Origin: Streptomyces sp. 11x1
Lineage (GTDB): Bacteria > Actinomycetota > Actinomycetes > Streptomycetales > Streptomycetaceae
Direction: 5' to 3'
Assembly: GCF_032598905.1 (NCBI RefSeq)
Contig: NZ_CP122458.1
Span: 496,001 to 560,000 of the forward strand
DNA length: 64,000 nt
In this document: positions 36,272 to 44,951 of the stretch, one piece after another
How positions within the stretch are numbered: position 1 is the stretch's first letter
How the letters are laid out: every line of letters begins with the position of its first letter
Made by a program: the position numbers and the translations under genes
The notes under the pieces: model-generated
Told to the model about the DNA's origin: nothing
The model's database searches: none
Seen by the model: the letters and a program-made list of their open reading frames with translations, nothing else

Positions 36272-36570
36272 GCGACGGCGCGGGCTCCGGGCGGGTGTCG
36301 TCTCACGGTGCCTTTCGGGTCCGGTCCGGTGCGGCCGGCGACGTGCGTCACGGACGTCCGTCCGTGGGAGGACCGGTGCTGCCGCCGCACCGGTCTGCCT
36401 CGCTTCAGGCGCTGGTCACCGCCTTGCCACGGTGGGGCGGCCTTCGCCGACCGTCGGACCGGCGGCGGGACGCGAGTGACCATGCTGCTTTCCCGGGCCG
36501 CTGCCGGGGATCCGGGCTCGTTCGCGTCGTGACGTGAGAGCTGCCGCACGTGAGTTGCCTCGCGGGCAAT

Positions 36571-36584
36571 TACCCCGGGGGGTA
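36571..36584 (+). promoter_or_regulatory. CsoR/CstR-type operator
   Basis: TACCCCGGGGGGTA, the TACCCC...GGGGTA-type palindrome bound by CsoR-family repressors, lies 72 bp upstream of the truncated rhodanese start. Similar sites precede the CstR-like gene and the DUF302 gene. Confidence 0.7.
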
Positions 36585-36627
36585 TTTGACGTGCCTCCGG
36601 GAGCGGTCGCACTCTCGACAGAGAGAC

Positions 36628-36640
36628 ACCCTGGGGGGTA
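36628..36640 (+). promoter_or_regulatory. Second, imperfect CsoR/CstR-type operator
   Basis: ACCCTGGGGGGTA lies 16 bp upstream of the rhodanese start, followed by 'attgaggagg' carrying the ribosome-binding site. The left arm lacks one base of the consensus. A second site this close would place a repressor over the start of the message. Confidence 0.5.
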
Positions 36641-36656
36641 ATTGAGGAGGCAGACA

Positions 36657-36776
36657 GTGGCTCACGAAGTGACACAGGAAGCGTTCGCGGCGGCCTGGGC
36701 CGACGGGGCGCTCGTGATCGACGTACGGGAGGCGGACGAGTACGCGGCCGGGCACGTGCCCGGTTCGACCGCGTAG
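36657..36776 (+). pseudogene. Truncated rhodanese-domain gene
   Basis: A GTG start with a good 'gaggaggcagaca' site encodes 39 residues, 'VTQEAFAAAWADGALVIDVR' then 'EADEYAAGHVPGST', followed by an in-frame TAG. This is the N-terminal third of a single-domain rhodanese (VIDVRxxxEYxxGHVPGSxN). The catalytic Cys loop and C-terminal part are absent downstream in any frame. It is therefore a remnant, although its promoter, operators and start remain intact. Rhodaneses move sulfane sulfur and are standard members of CstR regulons. Confidence 0.75.
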
Positions 36777-37012
36777 GTTCGCCGGCGTCATGGGGCGACG
36801 CGTAGCGGCGTGCCACACCCGGCCGTTGCTGTGTCACGGATCCCCCACACGACGCGCGGAGCGTCGCGGGACGACGGGAACCCAGCGCCGTGCGGGCGCC
36901 CGGAACAGAACCGTCTCGTCCGACGCTGCAACTGCATATCCGTGCCGGTGTGTACGCCGTGGCCGGTTCTCTACGGATCCCTCGGACGACGCGACAGAGG
37001 AGCGTGACGACA

Positions 37013-37297
37013 ATGGCGATCACCGAACACGAACGGCCGCTCCAGAGCGGGGGCGGTTCCCTCGTGACCACCTGCGGACGGCGGTTGTCCGTGCGCTGCC
37101 TGCGGCTCGCCCCCGCGGACCGGCCCATCGGCCGGGTCACGCTGGACGTGGGTCGGGACCGGGGCGGCGAGCCGGGCGTATGGGCGGCCCTCACCGCCGA
37201 CGAGGCACGCGAGTTGGCCCGGCTGCTCCTCCAGCACGCCGACCTCGCCGAGCGGGGCACCGAGCCCGCTCCTGACACACGACCGCCCGCCCCCTGA
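37013..37297 (+). CDS. Small hypothetical protein
   Basis: A 94-residue protein I do not recognise. It is predicted soluble: a beta-rich middle ('RLSVRCLRLAPADRPIGRVTLDVG') and a C-terminal helix, 'LTADEARELARLLLQHADLAE', the last resembling the end of many small Streptomyces proteins that bind a partner. The ATG is preceded by 'agaggagcgtgacgaca'. Codon use looks normal for the genome. It stands alone between the rhodanese remnant and the MMPL gene. Confidence 0.6.
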   Translation: MAITEHERPLQSGGGSLVTTCGRRLSVRCLRLAPADRPIGRVTLDVGRDRGGEPGVWAALTADEARELARLLLQHADLAERGTEPAPDTRPPAP

Positions 37298-37509
37298 CCG
37301 GGCGCCACGGCGACGGGGCCGACCGCCGGCCGAGCAGGTCCCCGGCCGACCGGCGTAGTCCAGCCGGACGCCGTCGCCGAGACGTACCCTCCGCTCGTCC
37401 AGGCCTAACGGAACACCGTCGAACGCCAGGACCACCCGTTGATCACGACTCGACATGCCCCTGGGTGACGCGCCGGGGTGCCGGACACCGAGGGCGGGCA
37501 GGAGTTGGG

Positions 37510-39792
37510 TCAACGGTCGATCAGCCGTGGAGGCGGGGCCTCACCCGTGGATTCCGCGCCGGTGTCGTCGGTGCCGACCGGGCCGCGGGGAAGCATCCGG
37601 TCCAGCCACTTCGGCAGCCACCAGTTGGTCCGGCCGAGGAGTGTCATGGTCGCCGGTACCAGCACCATGCGGACGACCGTGGCGTCGATCAAGATTGCGG
37701 TGGCCAGGCCGAGCCCGAACATCTTGGTGGAGGGGTCCTCGGCGACGGCGAAGGACAGGAAGACCGCCACCATGATGAGGGCAGCCGAGGTGATGATCCG
37801 GGCGGTGCCCGAGACGCCCTCGACGATCGCCGTTCCGTTGTCGCCGGTGCGCAGGTACTCCTCGCGTACACGGGAGAGGAGGAACACCTCGTAGTCCATC
37901 GACAGCCCGAACAGGATGGCGAAGAGGAACATCGGGATGAACGACACGATCGGAACCGTCGCTTCCAGCCCGATGAGTGCGCCTCCCCAGCCCCACTGGA
38001 AGACCGCGACCATGACGCCGTAGGCCGCGCCGATGCTCAGCAGATTCAGCAGTACCGCCTTGAGCGGTACGAGTATCGAGCGGAAGACCAGCGTCAGCAA
38101 CAGGAACGACATCGCCAGCACGGCGGCGACGAACACCGGCAGGCGCTGACTGGTGCGTCGGCCCACATCGGACAGGCTCGCGGCGGCGCCGCCGACATGT
38201 GCGCTGGCCGGGCCGTGCCCGATCGCCGTGGGCAGCACATCGGTGCGCAGCCGGGCGATGGTGTCGGCCGTGGCCTTGTCCTGAGGGCTGGTGGTCGGGA
38301 ACACCACGAGGGTCGCGATGCCGGTGGCCCGATCGATGTGCGTCGGCGCGACGGACGCGATGCCCGGATCCGCCGCGACCGCCCCGACGAGTCGGTCCAA
38401 CACTCCCGGATCACCGGCGGGGTCCGCGGCGATGACGAGGGGACCGTTGGTGCCCGGGCCGAACCCCTCGGCGACGAGGTCGTAGGCGCGGCGCTCGGTA
38501 CGGCTGTGGGGCAGTGAGCCGTCGTCGGGCAGGCCCACGCGCAGGCCGAGCACGGGCAGCGTCGCGGCCAGCAGCAACCCCGCCGCGCCGACCGCGTACG
38601 GCACCGGGTGCCGGCTGACGTGCCCGATCCAGCGCCGCCACCCGGCGGCGGGGGCGGCGCCGGCTGGCGGCGCCCCCGCCGGGTCCTGCCGCCGTGCCGC
38701 TCGGCCCAGCTTCCTGGTCTGCAGAGCCCGGCCGATCCGGCCGGTCCGGGCCAGGCGTGGGCCGGCGGCGCCGAGGAAGGCCGGCAGCAGCGTCACCGAC
38801 GCGACTACCATGGTCAGAACGACGATCGAGACGGCGAGCCCGCCCACCGTCATGAACGGTACGTTCGCGACCGCCAGGCCGAGGATCGATACGACGACGA
38901 TGCCGCCGGCGAAGACCACCGGCCGCCCAGCCGTGGCCACCGCTCGTCCCGCCGCCTCGTGCGGATCGAGCCCGCGCGCAAGGTACTCCCGGTGCCGGGC
39001 GAGCACGAACAGCGCGTAGTCGATGCCCACTCCGAGCCCGACCATGCTGCCCAGGACGGGTGCGAAGGTGGGGACGTCCGTCACCCCCGCCAGTACCGTC
39101 ATCGTGGCGACCCCGACGGTCAGCCCGAAGACCGCCATGCCGATCGGCAGCGCGGCGGCGACGAGCGAACCGAACGCCAGGAACAGGATCGCCGCCGCGG
39201 CGAGGATGCCGATCAGCTCGCTCACGCCGCCGTCGGCGTCGGAGAAGGCGTAGAAGAGGTTCCCGCCCATCTCGATGCGCAGGGGCAGCTCGGTGCGCAG
39301 CCGGTCGCCGAGTTCGACGAGGGCGTCGAGGTCTTCGCCCGACAGCCGGCTCTGGTCGGGGTACTGCACCCGGACGACCGCGATCCGCCCGTCGGCCGAG
39401 ACGAGGTCGCCGCGCACGGCGGTGTCCCCGCCCGCGTCGAGCGCCCCCGCCGGGTCGCTGGTGCCGAGCACGTGCGGCAGCCGTTTCACCTCGGTCTGCA
39501 GCCGCGTGAGAGCGGTGCGCGCGCCGTCGTGGTCGAAGAACGTCGCAGCGCCGTCGAGGGGGGTGACGACCACCTGGGCGGTCATCCCCTCCTGGCCGGT
39601 GCCGGCCCGCTCGATCAGTTCCGCGGCCCGCTGGGAGTCCAGTCCCGGAGCGGTCATCGCATCCGCGTTCCGCCCGCCGAAGGCGACGGCGGCGAGGACG
39701 GCGAGCGAGGTGGCGACCAGCCATGCCGCGATCACCCGCCAGGGATGGCGGGCGGCGCTTGCGCCCAGGCGCAACAGGGCTTTCGAGAGCAT
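37510..39792 (-). CDS. MMPL-family (RND superfamily) membrane transporter
   Basis: A 760-residue membrane protein with the internal two-fold repeat of MMPL proteins. Each half has one helix, an extracytoplasmic domain, and about five helices. Conserved strings include 'VGLGVGIDYALFVLARHREYLARG' in half 1 and 'FAILFGLSMDYEVFLLSRVREEYL' in half 2 (GxGxDY and GxSMDYE proton-relay motifs). It probably exports lipids or hydrophobic compounds by proton exchange. The ATG follows 'ggaggacccg'. It is divergent from a two-component system that probably controls it. An 11-bp inverted repeat lies in its leader. Confidence 0.95.
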   Translation of the reverse strand: MLSKALLRLGASAARHPWRVIAAWLVATSLAVLAAVAFGGRNADAMTAPGLDSQRAAELIERAGTGQEGMTAQVVVTPLDGAATFFDHDGARTALTRLQTEVKRLPHVLGTSDPAGALDAGGDTAVRGDLVSADGRIAVVRVQYPDQSRLSGEDLDALVELGDRLRTELPLRIEMGGNLFYAFSDADGGVSELIGILAAAAILFLAFGSLVAAALPIGMAVFGLTVGVATMTVLAGVTDVPTFAPVLGSMVGLGVGIDYALFVLARHREYLARGLDPHEAAGRAVATAGRPVVFAGGIVVVSILGLAVANVPFMTVGGLAVSIVVLTMVVASVTLLPAFLGAAGPRLARTGRIGRALQTRKLGRAARRQDPAGAPPAGAAPAAGWRRWIGHVSRHPVPYAVGAAGLLLAATLPVLGLRVGLPDDGSLPHSRTERRAYDLVAEGFGPGTNGPLVIAADPAGDPGVLDRLVGAVAADPGIASVAPTHIDRATGIATLVVFPTTSPQDKATADTIARLRTDVLPTAIGHGPASAHVGGAAASLSDVGRRTSQRLPVFVAAVLAMSFLLLTLVFRSILVPLKAVLLNLLSIGAAYGVMVAVFQWGWGGALIGLEATVPIVSFIPMFLFAILFGLSMDYEVFLLSRVREEYLRTGDNGTAIVEGVSGTARIITSAALIMVAVFLSFAVAEDPSTKMFGLGLATAILIDATVVRMVLVPATMTLLGRTNWWLPKWLDRMLPRGPVGTDDTGAESTGEAPPPRLIDR

Positions 39793-39809
39793 CGGGTCCT
39801 CCAACCACG

Positions 39810-39837
39810 TCGTCGGCCGTCCTTGTACGGCCGACGA
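39810..39837 (-). promoter_or_regulatory. Inverted repeat in the leader of the MMPL gene
   Basis: TCGTCGGCCGT-CCTTG-TACGGCCGACGA: 11-bp arms around a short spacer, 18-45 bp upstream of the MMPL start codon. It could be an operator for the divergent response regulator or an RNA hairpin near the ribosome-binding site. Confidence 0.55.
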
Positions 39838-39954
39838 TGCCGAGGTTGGTCGCCACGGCGTTCCGCGGCATCGGCCCACGGGCCGCGGATGCGTCGGCCC
39901 CGAGTCGGAGTGACACCCCGTCCTTTCGGCCGATGCGCGGCACGCCGTGGTCCC

Positions 39955-39960
39955 TAGGCT
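39955..39960 (+). promoter_or_regulatory. -10 element for a leaderless kinase transcript
   Basis: TAGGCT ends 7 bp before the GTG at 39968, the spacing expected if transcription starts at the start codon. No good -35 hexamer is seen. Leaderless genes with a TAGGxT -10 are common in Streptomyces. This also supports 39968 over the upstream GTG at 39947. Confidence 0.4.
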
Positions 39961-39967
39961 GAGAACC

Positions 39968-41140
39968 GTGCTCCGAGACGACCTGCGAACCCTGTGGACC
40001 GAACCCCGGCCGCCCGACGTGCCCGCCCGGGTGCGGTGGGACTGGGCGCTGCTCGCCGTGGGCCTCGCCGGTGTGGTGCTGGAGGCCACCCTGCGCGAGA
40101 ACGTCGTGTGGCGGCCGGTGGCGGTGGTGTTCGCCGTATGGCTGTGCCTGCTGCTCCTGTGGCGCCGGACCCGCCCGCTGGCGGTGGTCACGCTGGCGTT
40201 CGGCTCGGTGCTGCTGCTCCAGGTGGCCTCGCTCGTCGCCGCACAGCGCGAGCCCGTCGGCCTGGACACCGGCGCTGTCGTGCTCGTGCTGGTGTACGCG
40301 CTGCTCCGGTGGGGATCGGGACGCGAGATCGTGCTGGGCGGCACGGTGATCCTCGCGGTCGGCGCGCTGTGTGTCGTCACGTACGAGGCCCCGGTCGTCG
40401 AAAGGGTCGTGGGCTTCGTCTTCCTGCTGCTGCCCGGCGTGGTCGGAGCTGACGTACGGTTCTGGGTGACCGCTCGCGAGCGGCAGTTGGAGCAGGTGCG
40501 CTCCCGCGAGCGCGAGCGGCTCGCCCGGGAACTGCACGACACGGTGGCCCACCACGTGTCGGCCATGGTGATCATCGCCCAGGCGGGCCGGGTGCTCGCG
40601 GGCACCGCCCCGTCCGCCGCCGTCGAGGCGCTGGAGAGGGTCGAGGAGGAAGGGGCACGCACGCTGGAGGAAATGCGCGCCATGGTCGCCGCGCTGCGCG
40701 ACCGCGGGGTCGGCGCCGAGCTGGCGCCCCCTGCCGGAGTTGCGGATCTGGAGCGCCTGGTGCGCACCCCGGGTGGCCGCCTCAGGGTCGACCTGGGGCT
40801 CGACGGCGAACTGGACGCGCTGCCCCCGGCCGTGGACGCGGCCGTCTACCGGATCGTGCAGGAGTCGGTGACCAACGCGCTGCGCCATGCGGTCGACGCG
40901 ACCGAGCTCGTCGTCCGGGTCGCCGCGGAACGGCACACGGTACGGGTGAGCGTGCGCGACAACGGCCGGCGCACCGGCCGGGGTCGCGACGGATACGGAC
41001 TTACCGGACTGCGCGAGCGCGCGATCCTGCTCGGCGGCACACTACGAGCCGGCCCGGGTACCGACCGGGGCTGGCATGTCGAAGCCGAACTGCCGAGAGC
41101 GAGGAGCGGGAGCGGTGTCCATTCGCGTCCTCGTCGCTGA
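39968..41140 (+). CDS. Two-component sensor histidine kinase (NarL-partner type)
   Basis: A 390-residue kinase. Residues 25-165 hold four to five hydrophobic helices. The dimerisation/phosphoacceptor motif 'RELHDTVAHHVSAMV' places the phospho-His at 190. The ATPase domain has 'QESVTNALRHA' (N box), 'VSVRDNGRRTGRG' (G1) and 'GYGLTGLRERA' (G2). No GAF or PAS domain is present, so it is not a DevS/DosT-type oxygen sensor. The response regulator overlaps its 3' end by 26 bp. The probable target is the divergent MMPL exporter. Confidence 0.93.
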   Translation: MLRDDLRTLWTEPRPPDVPARVRWDWALLAVGLAGVVLEATLRENVVWRPVAVVFAVWLCLLLLWRRTRPLAVVTLAFGSVLLLQVASLVAAQREPVGLDTGAVVLVLVYALLRWGSGREIVLGGTVILAVGALCVVTYEAPVVERVVGFVFLLLPGVVGADVRFWVTARERQLEQVRSRERERLARELHDTVAHHVSAMVIIAQAGRVLAGTAPSAAVEALERVEEEGARTLEEMRAMVAALRDRGVGAELAPPAGVADLERLVRTPGGRLRVDLGLDGELDALPPAVDAAVYRIVQESVTNALRHAVDATELVVRVAAERHTVRVSVRDNGRRTGRGRDGYGLTGLRERAILLGGTLRAGPGTDRGWHVEAELPRARSGSGVHSRPRR

Positions 41141-41777
41141 CGACCAGGCGATCGTCCGCACCGGGTTGCGGATCATGCTGAACGCCCAGCCCGGAATCGA
41201 GGTGGTCGGCGAGGCCGCCGACGGGCGGGAGGCGGTACGTCAGGCCCGCGAACTACACCCGGACGTCTGCCTGTTCGACATCCGCATGCCTGTACTCGAC
41301 GGGCTCGAGGCCACCCGGCTGGTCGCCGGCCCGGGCGTCGCCGACCCGCTGGCCGTGGTCGTCATCACCACGTTCGACCTCGACGAGTACGTCTACGGCT
41401 CACTCCGTGCCGGCGCCCGCGGATTCCTCCTCAAGGACACGGGACCGGACCTTCTGGCCCAGGCCGTACGGTCGGCGTCCGACGGTGAGGCGCTCATCGC
41501 ACCCAGCGTCACCGTCCGTCTGCTCCAGGCGTTCGCGGACCTGCCCGCCGGCCGGCCCGCGGCCCAGCCGGTCTCCCCCGTCACCGCCCGCGAGGAGCAG
41601 GTGCTCCTGGCCGTCGCTCGCGGGCTGACCAACACCGAGATCGCCGATGCGCTGCACATCAGCCTCAGCACGGTGAAGACGCATCTGGCCAGCCTGATGG
41701 CCAAACTCGGCGCCCGCAACCGGGTCGAGATCGCGATGTGGGCCTACGAAACGCGCCGTATCCTCCCCGGAACCTGA
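41115..41777 (+). CDS. Two-component response regulator, NarL/LuxR type
   Basis: A 220-residue regulator: receiver domain 1-120 with 'VLVADDQAIVRTGLRIML' (acidic pocket), phospho-acceptor Asp55 in 'LFDIRMPVLDG' and 'LKDTGPDLLAQAVR'. The LuxR-type helix-turn-helix spans 150-215: 'VTAREEQVLLAVARGLTNTEIADALHISLSTVKTHLASLM'. The GTG at 41115 is chosen because it begins the receiver ('SIRVLVADDQ') and follows 'gagcgggagcg'. It is co-expressed with the kinase. The receiver sequence differs from DosR/DevR, so I do not propose it as the dormancy regulator. Confidence 0.95.
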   Translation: MSIRVLVADDQAIVRTGLRIMLNAQPGIEVVGEAADGREAVRQARELHPDVCLFDIRMPVLDGLEATRLVAGPGVADPLAVVVITTFDLDEYVYGSLRAGARGFLLKDTGPDLLAQAVRSASDGEALIAPSVTVRLLQAFADLPAGRPAAQPVSPVTAREEQVLLAVARGLTNTEIADALHISLSTVKTHLASLMAKLGARNRVEIAMWAYETRRILPGT

Positions 41778-41920
41778 GCCGGGTGCCGGGCCATGTCCCA
41801 CGAGTCCCCGCCAGGACATCAGTGCACCGGTCGGCTCACGCCGGCTCCACGTGCCTCACCCGCCCGATGATCACGGCTCGATACGCGCCCCGGTCGCCCG
41901 CGGGGGTTCGACCGGCACGG

Positions 41921-42096
41921 ACGTGACCGCACGAGGTGCGCCGGCTGCGGGAGGCCGAACGGCACGAACAACAGGCCGGGCTGGTGGATGTGGTCGTCGT
42001 CCTGGACGACGAGCCGGTCGTACACGCGGCACACAGGCGGATGGCCGTCATGGTGCCGGCCGTGCCGCCGCCGAGGATGACGATGCGTGTGCCCAT
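41921..42096 (-). pseudogene. Remnant of a sulfide:quinone oxidoreductase gene
   Basis: The frame starting at ATG 42096 gives 'MGTRIVILGGGTAGTMTAIR' (FAD dinucleotide motif GxGxxG-like), then shifts. The neighbouring frame continues 'RVYDRLVVQDDDHIHQPGLL' and 'FVPFGLPQPAHLVRS', exactly the second block of type III sulfide:quinone reductases (here a few residues are also missing from the DRDRLxVTVVDxxDxH segment). Similarity stops near 41921. The rest of the enzyme (about 350 residues) is absent. It lies just downstream, in the leftward direction, of a CsoR/CstR-type operator. Confidence 0.75.
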
Positions 42097-42177
42097 GTCT
42101 CTACTGTCGTGCGGGAGATGACCTCGACGGGCCCTCGCCCCGGAGTCCCACTGACACCCCGCACACATACTGATAAA

Positions 42178-42193
42178 ATACCCGGCAGGGTAT
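42178..42193. promoter_or_regulatory. CsoR/CstR-type operator between divergent sulfur genes
   Basis: ATACCCGGCAGGGTAT is a palindrome with ATACCC/GGGTAT arms. It lies 82 bp upstream of the broken sulfide:quinone reductase (leftward) and about 120 bp upstream of the small ORF and desulfurase-like gene (rightward), so one site could control both directions. Confidence 0.65.
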
Positions 42194-42312
42194 ATCACCC
42201 GCAGAGGCGGGCACGAGGGTCGGCCGGTCCGCCCACGCCGACGGCCATCGCTCCCCCGCCCCGCGGTCGATCGAATCCCCGAGCGGTGGACACGAGCGAG
42301 AAGGGCCCGGCC

Positions 42313-42420
42313 ATGAGCGCGAGCACACCCCAGAGCCTCGGCCGGCAACGGCGGAGGGACATCCCGGGCCGCGCGACCGCCCGCCGGACGGCCGGGGCCA
42401 TCGGGGAGCCGGAGTCATGA
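42313..42420 (+). CDS. Small upstream ORF, possible leader peptide or small protein
   Basis: A 35-residue, Arg-rich product ('MSASTPQSLGRQRRRDIPGR...') starting at an ATG with 'gagaaggg' upstream. Its TGA overlaps the ATG of the desulfurase-like gene (ATGA at 42417-42420), the layout of a translationally coupled gene. I recognise no family. It may simply couple ribosomes to the next gene. Low confidence that it is a functional protein. Confidence 0.35.
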   Translation: MSASTPQSLGRQRRRDIPGRATARRTAGAIGEPES

Positions 42421-44111
42421 ACCGGCCTGCGGCCGCCGCCCCGCCCACGCTGCTGGATCGCGTCCGCCGCGGCCTCATCGGCGACGACGAGGTCCTGGAG
42501 GGCCCCTACGGACCGAAGCGGATCGTCTACGCCGACTACACGGCGTCCGGCCGCTCGCTCGACTTCATCGAGGACTTCGTGCGCGAGCAGGTGCTGCCGC
42601 GCTACGGCAACACCCACACGGAGAGTTCCAGCACCGGGGCGCAGACCACCCGGCTGCGCGAGGACGCCCGCCGGATCATCCACGAGGCGGTCGGCGGCAC
42701 CGAGGACGACCTCGTCGTCTTCTGCGGCTCCGGAGCCACCGCGGCGGTCAACAAGCTGGTCGGCATCATGGAGTTGCGGCGTCCCGACCGCCCCCTGCGC
42801 GACCGGCGGCCCGTGGTGTTCGTCGGACCGTACGAACACCACTCCAACGAACTGCCGTGGCGCGAGTCCGTCGCCGACGTGGTGGTGATCGAGGAGGATC
42901 CCGACGGTCACATCGACCTCGCCCGGCTCGAAGCGGAACTGCGGCGCCACGCCGACCGCCCGCTGCGCATCGGCAGCTTCTCCGCCGCCTCCAACGTCAC
43001 CGGCATCCTCACCGACACCGACCGCATCGCGCGCCTGTTGCACGCCCACGGCGCGCTGTCCTTCTGGGACTACGCGGCGGCGGGGCCGTACATCCCGATC
43101 CGGATGGCCGAAAGCGCCCCCGGCGCCGGGGACCACAAGGACGCACTGTTCCTGTCCCCGCACAAGTTCGTCGGCGGCCCACAGACCCCGGGCGTCCTCG
43201 TCGTGCGGCGGGAACTCGTGCGCAACCCGGTACCCACCGTGCCCGGCGGCGGCACGGTCTCCTTCGTCGATCCGCTTGCCCATCGCTATCTCGACGATCC
43301 TGTGGCCCGCGAGGAGGGCGGCACCCCGGCGATCATCGAGTCCATCCGGGCCGGACTGGTCTTCGCCCTCAAACAGGCCGTCGGGGCGGACGCCATCCAG
43401 GCCGCCGAGGAGCGCCACTGGCGCCACGCGCTCGCACACTGGGACCGCGCGCCCGGTATCGAGGTCCTCGGGAATCGTCACGCCCGCCGCCTGCCCATCG
43501 CCTCCTTCCGCATCAGGCACGGGGAGCACGGCTATCTGCACCACAACTACGTCGTCGCCCTCCTCAACGACCTCTTCGGGATACAGGCCCGCGGCGGCTG
43601 CTCCTGCGCCGGCCCCTACGGACACAGACTGCTGGCCATCGACGCCGCCACCTCCCACGCGCTGCTCGACGAGGTCGTGCACGGCTGCGAGGGCATCAAG
43701 CCCGGCTGGACACGCCTCAACTTCAACTACTTCATCAGCGACACCGTCCGCGACTACCTCGTCGACGCCGTGGGCCTGGTCGCCGCACAGGGGCACCGGC
43801 TCCTGCGGGACTACCGCTTCGACCCGCACACCGGACAGTGGCACCACCGCAGCGGCCCGACCGCGTCCCCGCTGCGGCTGACCGACCTTCGCTTCGACGC
43901 CGACGGGCCGATCGTCGCCCCGGCCCCCCGGCACCGCCGACTGGGCGAGGAAGCGCTGGCCGGACAACTCGAAGACGCCCGTGCAGTGCTGGCGGCCCGC
44001 CCCGCCCCCGTCGACGACGGTCCCACCGGACTGCCGGCCGGCTTCGAGCACATGCGCTGGTTCCCGCTGCCGCCCGTCTGCCTGGAACAAAGCCGCGCCG
44101 GCACCGGTTGA
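42417..44111 (+). CDS. Class V aminotransferase, cysteine-desulfurase-like (PLP enzyme)
   Basis: A 564-residue PLP-dependent enzyme of fold type I. Visible: 'IVYADYTASGRSLDFIEDFV', 'YGNTHTESSSTGAQTT', 'VVFCGSGATAAVNKLVG', 'EHHSNELPWRE', the Schiff-base lysine in 'FLSPHKFVGGPQTPGVLV', and a mobile-loop cysteine pair in 'ARGGCSCAGPYGHRLL' typical of desulfurases. It is longer than IscS/SufS (about 400) because of a C-terminal extension of about 120 residues. Such long forms occur in sulfur-related operons of actinobacteria. A CstR-type operator lies upstream and the CstR-like gene downstream, supporting a role in sulfane sulfur metabolism. Confidence 0.88.
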   Translation: MNRPAAAAPPTLLDRVRRGLIGDDEVLEGPYGPKRIVYADYTASGRSLDFIEDFVREQVLPRYGNTHTESSSTGAQTTRLREDARRIIHEAVGGTEDDLVVFCGSGATAAVNKLVGIMELRRPDRPLRDRRPVVFVGPYEHHSNELPWRESVADVVVIEEDPDGHIDLARLEAELRRHADRPLRIGSFSAASNVTGILTDTDRIARLLHAHGALSFWDYAAAGPYIPIRMAESAPGAGDHKDALFLSPHKFVGGPQTPGVLVVRRELVRNPVPTVPGGGTVSFVDPLAHRYLDDPVAREEGGTPAIIESIRAGLVFALKQAVGADAIQAAEERHWRHALAHWDRAPGIEVLGNRHARRLPIASFRIRHGEHGYLHHNYVVALLNDLFGIQARGGCSCAGPYGHRLLAIDAATSHALLDEVVHGCEGIKPGWTRLNFNYFISDTVRDYLVDAVGLVAAQGHRLLRDYRFDPHTGQWHHRSGPTASPLRLTDLRFDADGPIVAPAPRHRRLGEEALAGQLEDARAVLAARPAPVDDGPTGLPAGFEHMRWFPLPPVCLEQSRAGTG

Positions 44112-44192
44112 ATCGGGCGGCCGGATGCCCCGCCGGGTATCCGTCGGCGTGTGAACGGCTGCTGGTCGACACCCACCCGAATCGGGACATAG

Positions 44193-44513
<321 letters not shown>

Positions 44514-44545
44514 GCAGCCTCGCCACCGGCCGGCTTGCGCAGGGG

Positions 44546-44573
44546 GTGGACCCGTCCGCACGCACGGGTCCAC
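44546..44573 (+). terminator. Hairpin terminator after the CstR-like gene
   Basis: GTGGACCCGT-N8-ACGGGTCCAC: a perfect 10-bp stem starting 33 bp after the stop codon. Confidence 0.6.
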
Positions 44574-44896
44574 CTCCGGTCGGCACTCCCGGCGCGCGGG
44601 CCGCTCACACATCGGACCACTCCGCACACCCGGACACCGGAATCGGGACGAGGCACCCCGCCCGGCCCGGGGCGGCGGCGCCGCGCGCACCGCACCCCGG
44701 GCGACCCCGCACAGCCGACAGCCCACTCGGCCGCCCGCCGCACGCGCCCGGCACCCGCCCGGCCACACGGCTCACGCAGGTCGACCGCCCTCTCCCCCAC
44801 CGTCGCCCTCCCCCACCGTCGCGCATCGCTCCTCACGCACGTGCGACAGTGGACGAGCATCGTTCTCGGCAGCTGTACGCCCGGGAGTACCCTGGG

Positions 44897-44910
44897 TACC
44901 CCAGGGGGTA
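44897..44910 (+). promoter_or_regulatory. CsoR/CstR-type operator of the DUF302 gene
   Basis: TACCCCAGGGGGTA, overlapped on its left by a second half-palindrome, TACCCTGGGTA (44888-44898), so two repressor tetramers could bind side by side. It is 41 bp upstream of the DUF302 start. Confidence 0.75.
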
Positions 44911-44951
44911 TTTCCCGACCGGGCGAGACGACCGAAGGGCAGACCATCGCC

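Larger units (their letters stand above)
36207..36656 (+). other. Intergenic region with hairpins and CstR-type operators
   Basis: 450 bp without a recognised gene. It contains the terminator at 36246-36271, a second perfect 8-bp inverted repeat, ACCGGTGC-N7-GCACCGGT (36372-36394), and two CsoR/CstR-type operators just before the truncated rhodanese gene. Confidence 0.5.
44514..44951 (+). other. Intergenic region before the DUF302 gene
   Basis: About 440 bp, very GC-rich, with no credible gene. It begins with the terminator hairpin and ends with a CstR-type operator (44897-44910), so the DUF302 gene should have its own promoter here. Confidence 0.5.

Noticed and set aside
39968..41777. The kinase/regulator pair as the DevS-DevR (DosR) system of the island
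   Set aside because: The kinase has membrane helices and no GAF domains, the regulator resembles general NarL-type proteins, and the pair is divergent from an MMPL exporter, its more likely target.
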